From assembly GCA_003537645.1 (NCBI GenBank), contig DPRM01000009.1, positions 151 through 32,088 on the forward strand: a stretch of 31,938 nucleotides of DNA, in the 5' to 3' direction. Below the pieces are notes generated by a model, which worked only from the letters and a program-made list of their open reading frames with translations, ran no database searches and was not told the origin of the DNA. This document shows, piece after piece, positions 29,658-31,938 of this stretch. Made by a program: the position numbers and the translations under genes. Position 1 is the stretch's first letter. Each line of letters begins with the position of its first letter. The stretch is from Prolixibacteraceae bacterium. Lineage in GTDB: Bacteria; Bacteroidota; Bacteroidia; Bacteroidales; Prolixibacteraceae.

Positions 29658-31840
29658 TGTTTCAAAAAACTGGTATAAAACACATAAACAAAACTTTCAC
29701 CCGTCAATACAGCCAGTTTTATTGCGGCTTGGCCTGCCTAGCTTCTTTAGTAAAATATTACGGTGGCGTGGCGCAGCAGGAAAAGTTACGCGATAGCAGC
29801 GGCACCACTTTAAATGGCACCAGTTTATTGGGATTGTACCAGTCGGCTCAAAAAATGGGTTTTGAAGTAAAAGGTTACGAAGCAGACCTGGAAAACCTTA
29901 AAGCGATTGAGAATCCGGTTATTTTGCACATTGTTAAAGAAAATAGTCTGGAACATTTTGTGGTTTGTTATGGGTACAGCAACAATAAATTTATAATTGG
30001 CGACCCTGCATGGGGAATTGTTGAATACCGCGACGAAGAACTGGAAGCGGTGTGGAAATCGAAAGCGCTGCTTTGGCTGAAGCCTGGTAACGATTTTAAA
30101 AAAGTAGAAAACCTGAGAAACGCGAAACTGTTTTGGTTCAAAGAGTTAATAAAAGACGATGTACCTGTTTTGCTGGTTGCCGCTTTTATGGGAGTTGTTT
30201 TGGCAGCGCTCGGTTTGGCAACAGCCATTTATACCCAAAAGCTGATCGATAAAATTTTGCCATCGGCCAACTACGAATTGCTGTTCAAAAGTCTGGCTAT
30301 TTTCGTTGCAGTTTTATTCGCCAGGGCATTCGTCGGATACATCAGGGGAATAGTGCTGATACGTCAAAGCCGTGATATGAACGTAAGGGTGGTGTCGTCG
30401 TTTTTCGGGAAACTCATGTATTTGCCCCAAAGCTTTTTCGATAGTACTTCAACTGGCGATATGACCGGACGATTGAACGACTCGCAACGTATCCAGCGGG
30501 TAGTTATCAACCTTAGCAGCAGTATATTGATTGATGCGCTAATCGTGGTTTCCTCATTAATTTATATCTTTTTATTATCAGCATCAACCGGGGCAATTGG
30601 TTTGTTGTCGCTCCCAATTTTTGGTTTGCTTGCCTGGAAATATAACCAACAAATCATCGAAAAACAAAGGGATGTTATGCAATCAAATGCTATCTCTCAA
30701 AGCAAATACATTGATACCATCCAAGGCATAAAAGTGATCAAAACAAGTAACAAAGAATCACTTGTCTCAAAAGCAGTCCATTCAATTTACACTTTCTTTC
30801 AGGAAAGAGTTTACGAATTGGGTATTTTAGGGAATAGAATCAACCTTTGGGCACAAGCAGGCAGTATTATAATTGTCTCTACAGTAATTGCATGGTCTTC
30901 GTTTTTGGTAATTGACAAGCAACTCCAATTGGGTGAGATGATGGCCATTGTTTCCATAACAGGCACTTTGGTAGCTTCGGTAATCAATGTGGCAATGGCC
31001 AACATCCAGTTTCAGGAAGCCAAAACCGCTTTCGACCGTATGCACGAATTTTCTGCCGCCGAACCTGAATATCTTCAGCAAGAACCAATTTTGCAAGAAG
31101 GGCTGGTCATCAACAAACTTAAACTCAACGGGCTGAATTTCAGGTTTCCGGGGAAAAGCCTTTTGTTGAAGGATATAAACATGAAGTTCGAAAAAGGACA
31201 TATAGCAACCATCTTTGGCGAAATTGGGTGTGGAAAAAGTACTCTGATTTCTGTCCTGCAGCGGTTGTATTCATTCGAATCGGGACAAATACTAACGAAT
31301 GGGACCGACTGGGCAACTATTTCAATACCTCAATGGCGCAGCCAGATTGGGGTAGTTTCGCAACAAGTGAAGCTTTTTAACGGGACTATTCTTGACAATA
31401 TTTGTCTGGAAGAAAAACCCAATATTCAGGAAGTTGTTGATTTTTGCAAAGCAACTGATATCGAAGCGTTTATCAATGAATTTCAACAAGGTTATGCAAC
31501 CATAATAAATGAAAACAGCACCAACCTTTCGGGAGGTCAACAGCAGTTAATTGCTCTGGCACGTGCACTTTACCAAAAACCACAACTGCTTTTGCTCGAT
31601 GAAGCCACCGCCGCAATGGACCGCCGCACCGAGCAATTTGTACTAAAGCTGCTGCAAAAACTAAAAAAGGAAATGATCATAGTTTTCGTAACCCACCGGG
31701 TTCAATTGGCGCGTCACACCGATTTTATTTATGTAATTGAGAATAAAGAAATAGCTGCATCCGGGACTCACGATGAGGTGATACAAACCAGTCAGATTTA
31801 CCGGGAAGCTTTTGAAGAAATTCAACTCGTAAGCGCCTGA
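29657..31840 (+). CDS. Peptidase-containing ABC transporter (C39 family) for leader-peptide export
   Basis: A 727-residue ABC exporter of the bacteriocin type, which cleaves double-glycine leaders and moves the peptide across the inner membrane. Domains in order: C39 peptidase (Gln17, Cys23, His100, Asp116 in RQYSQFYCGLACL, EHFVVCYGY and IGDPAWG), a six-helix transmembrane domain (about 165-460), and an ATPase domain with Walker A at 521-529 (GEIGCGKST), signature LSGGQ at 624-628, Walker B with Asp648-Glu649 and His680. All catalytic residues are intact. The first part of the gene is visibly richer in GC than the genes just upstream. No HlyD-type adaptor gene follows within the window. Confidence 0.93.
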   Translation: MFQKTGIKHINKTFTRQYSQFYCGLACLASLVKYYGGVAQQEKLRDSSGTTLNGTSLLGLYQSAQKMGFEVKGYEADLENLKAIENPVILHIVKENSLEHFVVCYGYSNNKFIIGDPAWGIVEYRDEELEAVWKSKALLWLKPGNDFKKVENLRNAKLFWFKELIKDDVPVLLVAAFMGVVLAALGLATAIYTQKLIDKILPSANYELLFKSLAIFVAVLFARAFVGYIRGIVLIRQSRDMNVRVVSSFFGKLMYLPQSFFDSTSTGDMTGRLNDSQRIQRVVINLSSSILIDALIVVSSLIYIFLLSASTGAIGLLSLPIFGLLAWKYNQQIIEKQRDVMQSNAISQSKYIDTIQGIKVIKTSNKESLVSKAVHSIYTFFQERVYELGILGNRINLWAQAGSIIIVSTVIAWSSFLVIDKQLQLGEMMAIVSITGTLVASVINVAMANIQFQEAKTAFDRMHEFSAAEPEYLQQEPILQEGLVINKLKLNGLNFRFPGKSLLLKDINMKFEKGHIATIFGEIGCGKSTLISVLQRLYSFESGQILTNGTDWATISIPQWRSQIGVVSQQVKLFNGTILDNICLEEKPNIQEVVDFCKATDIEAFINEFQQGYATIINENSTNLSGGQQQLIALARALYQKPQLLLLDEATAAMDRRTEQFVLKLLQKLKKEMIIVFVTHRVQLARHTDFIYVIENKEIAASGTHDEVIQTSQIYREAFEEIQLVSA

Positions 31841-31863
31841 TTTCAAATTTTGTCGCTGAAAAA

Positions 31864-31905
31864 AAAGACTCCCTTGAAACATTCATTTCAGGGGAGTCTT
31901 TAATT
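31864..31905 (+). terminator. Bidirectional intrinsic terminator after the ABC exporter gene
   Basis: A 16-bp stem (31864-31879 with 31886-31901, one G-U pair), loop CATTCA, flanked by an A-run on the left and TTTAATTT on the right, so it can work in both directions. It closes the export block; the last 33 nt of the window hold nothing recognised. Confidence 0.8.
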
Positions 31906-31938
31906 TAATCAGGTTGTCTAGTCCTGAAATAGCGATAC

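Noticed and set aside
1..31938. CRISPR array, tRNA, rRNA, transposase
   Set aside because: No regularly spaced short repeats, cloverleaf sequences, rRNA segments or transposase motifs were recognised by eye; a tool-based scan was not possible.

Overview
The window looks like a chromosome segment from a member of the Bacteroidota, possibly a Marinilabiliales/Prolixibacteraceae-type organism (family-level placement is inference). Evidence: several promoters fit the Bacteroidota pattern TTG-N19/20-TAnnTTTG, most starts lack Shine-Dalgarno sequences, and the gene families are typical of the phylum (LytS-type kinase with LytTR regulator, lysine-rich cold-shock protein, PNPase with an Arg/Gly/Asp tail, carboxypeptidase-regulatory-like domain protein).

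Region 1 (1-25589) is mostly ordinary chromosome. It holds the end of an RND efflux adaptor and its permease (1-4008); a small winged-helix protein, a metallophosphoesterase lipoprotein and a barrel-like protein (4241-5922); a DUF58 protein, thioredoxin and DnaE on the minus strand (5940-10950); a cold-shock protein, rpsO and pnp (11216-14724); a prolyl oligopeptidase lipoprotein (14875-16983); a deoxynucleoside kinase; an OmpA/TPR lipoprotein; glutaminase; an M19 dipeptidase; and a lipoprotein, LytS-like kinase and LytTR regulator separated by a divergent endonuclease III gene (22151-25589).

Region 2 (about 25590-31905) is AT-rich, accessory in character, and the most interesting part. Two units lie in tandem. 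Each starts with a roughly 265-nt element (74 identical nt, then a GC-rich stem and further hairpins) and ends in a short gene with a nearly identical double-glycine-type leader but an unrelated core. Core 1 is hydrophobic and glycine-rich with two cysteines, and is followed by a two-helix membrane protein that could be its immunity protein. Core 2 carries a twin CX3C cysteine pattern. Downstream, in one tight block, are a carboxypeptidase-regulatory-like secreted protein, a polytopic membrane protein, a membrane-anchored thioredoxin-like protein and a C39 peptidase-containing ABC exporter. The likely logic is: peptides are made, trimmed at the leader and exported by the ABC protein, with cysteine chemistry helped by the thioredoxin-like protein. 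The LytS/LytTR pair just upstream is a candidate regulator, which is speculative.

No tRNA, rRNA, CRISPR array, transposase or integrase was recognised.
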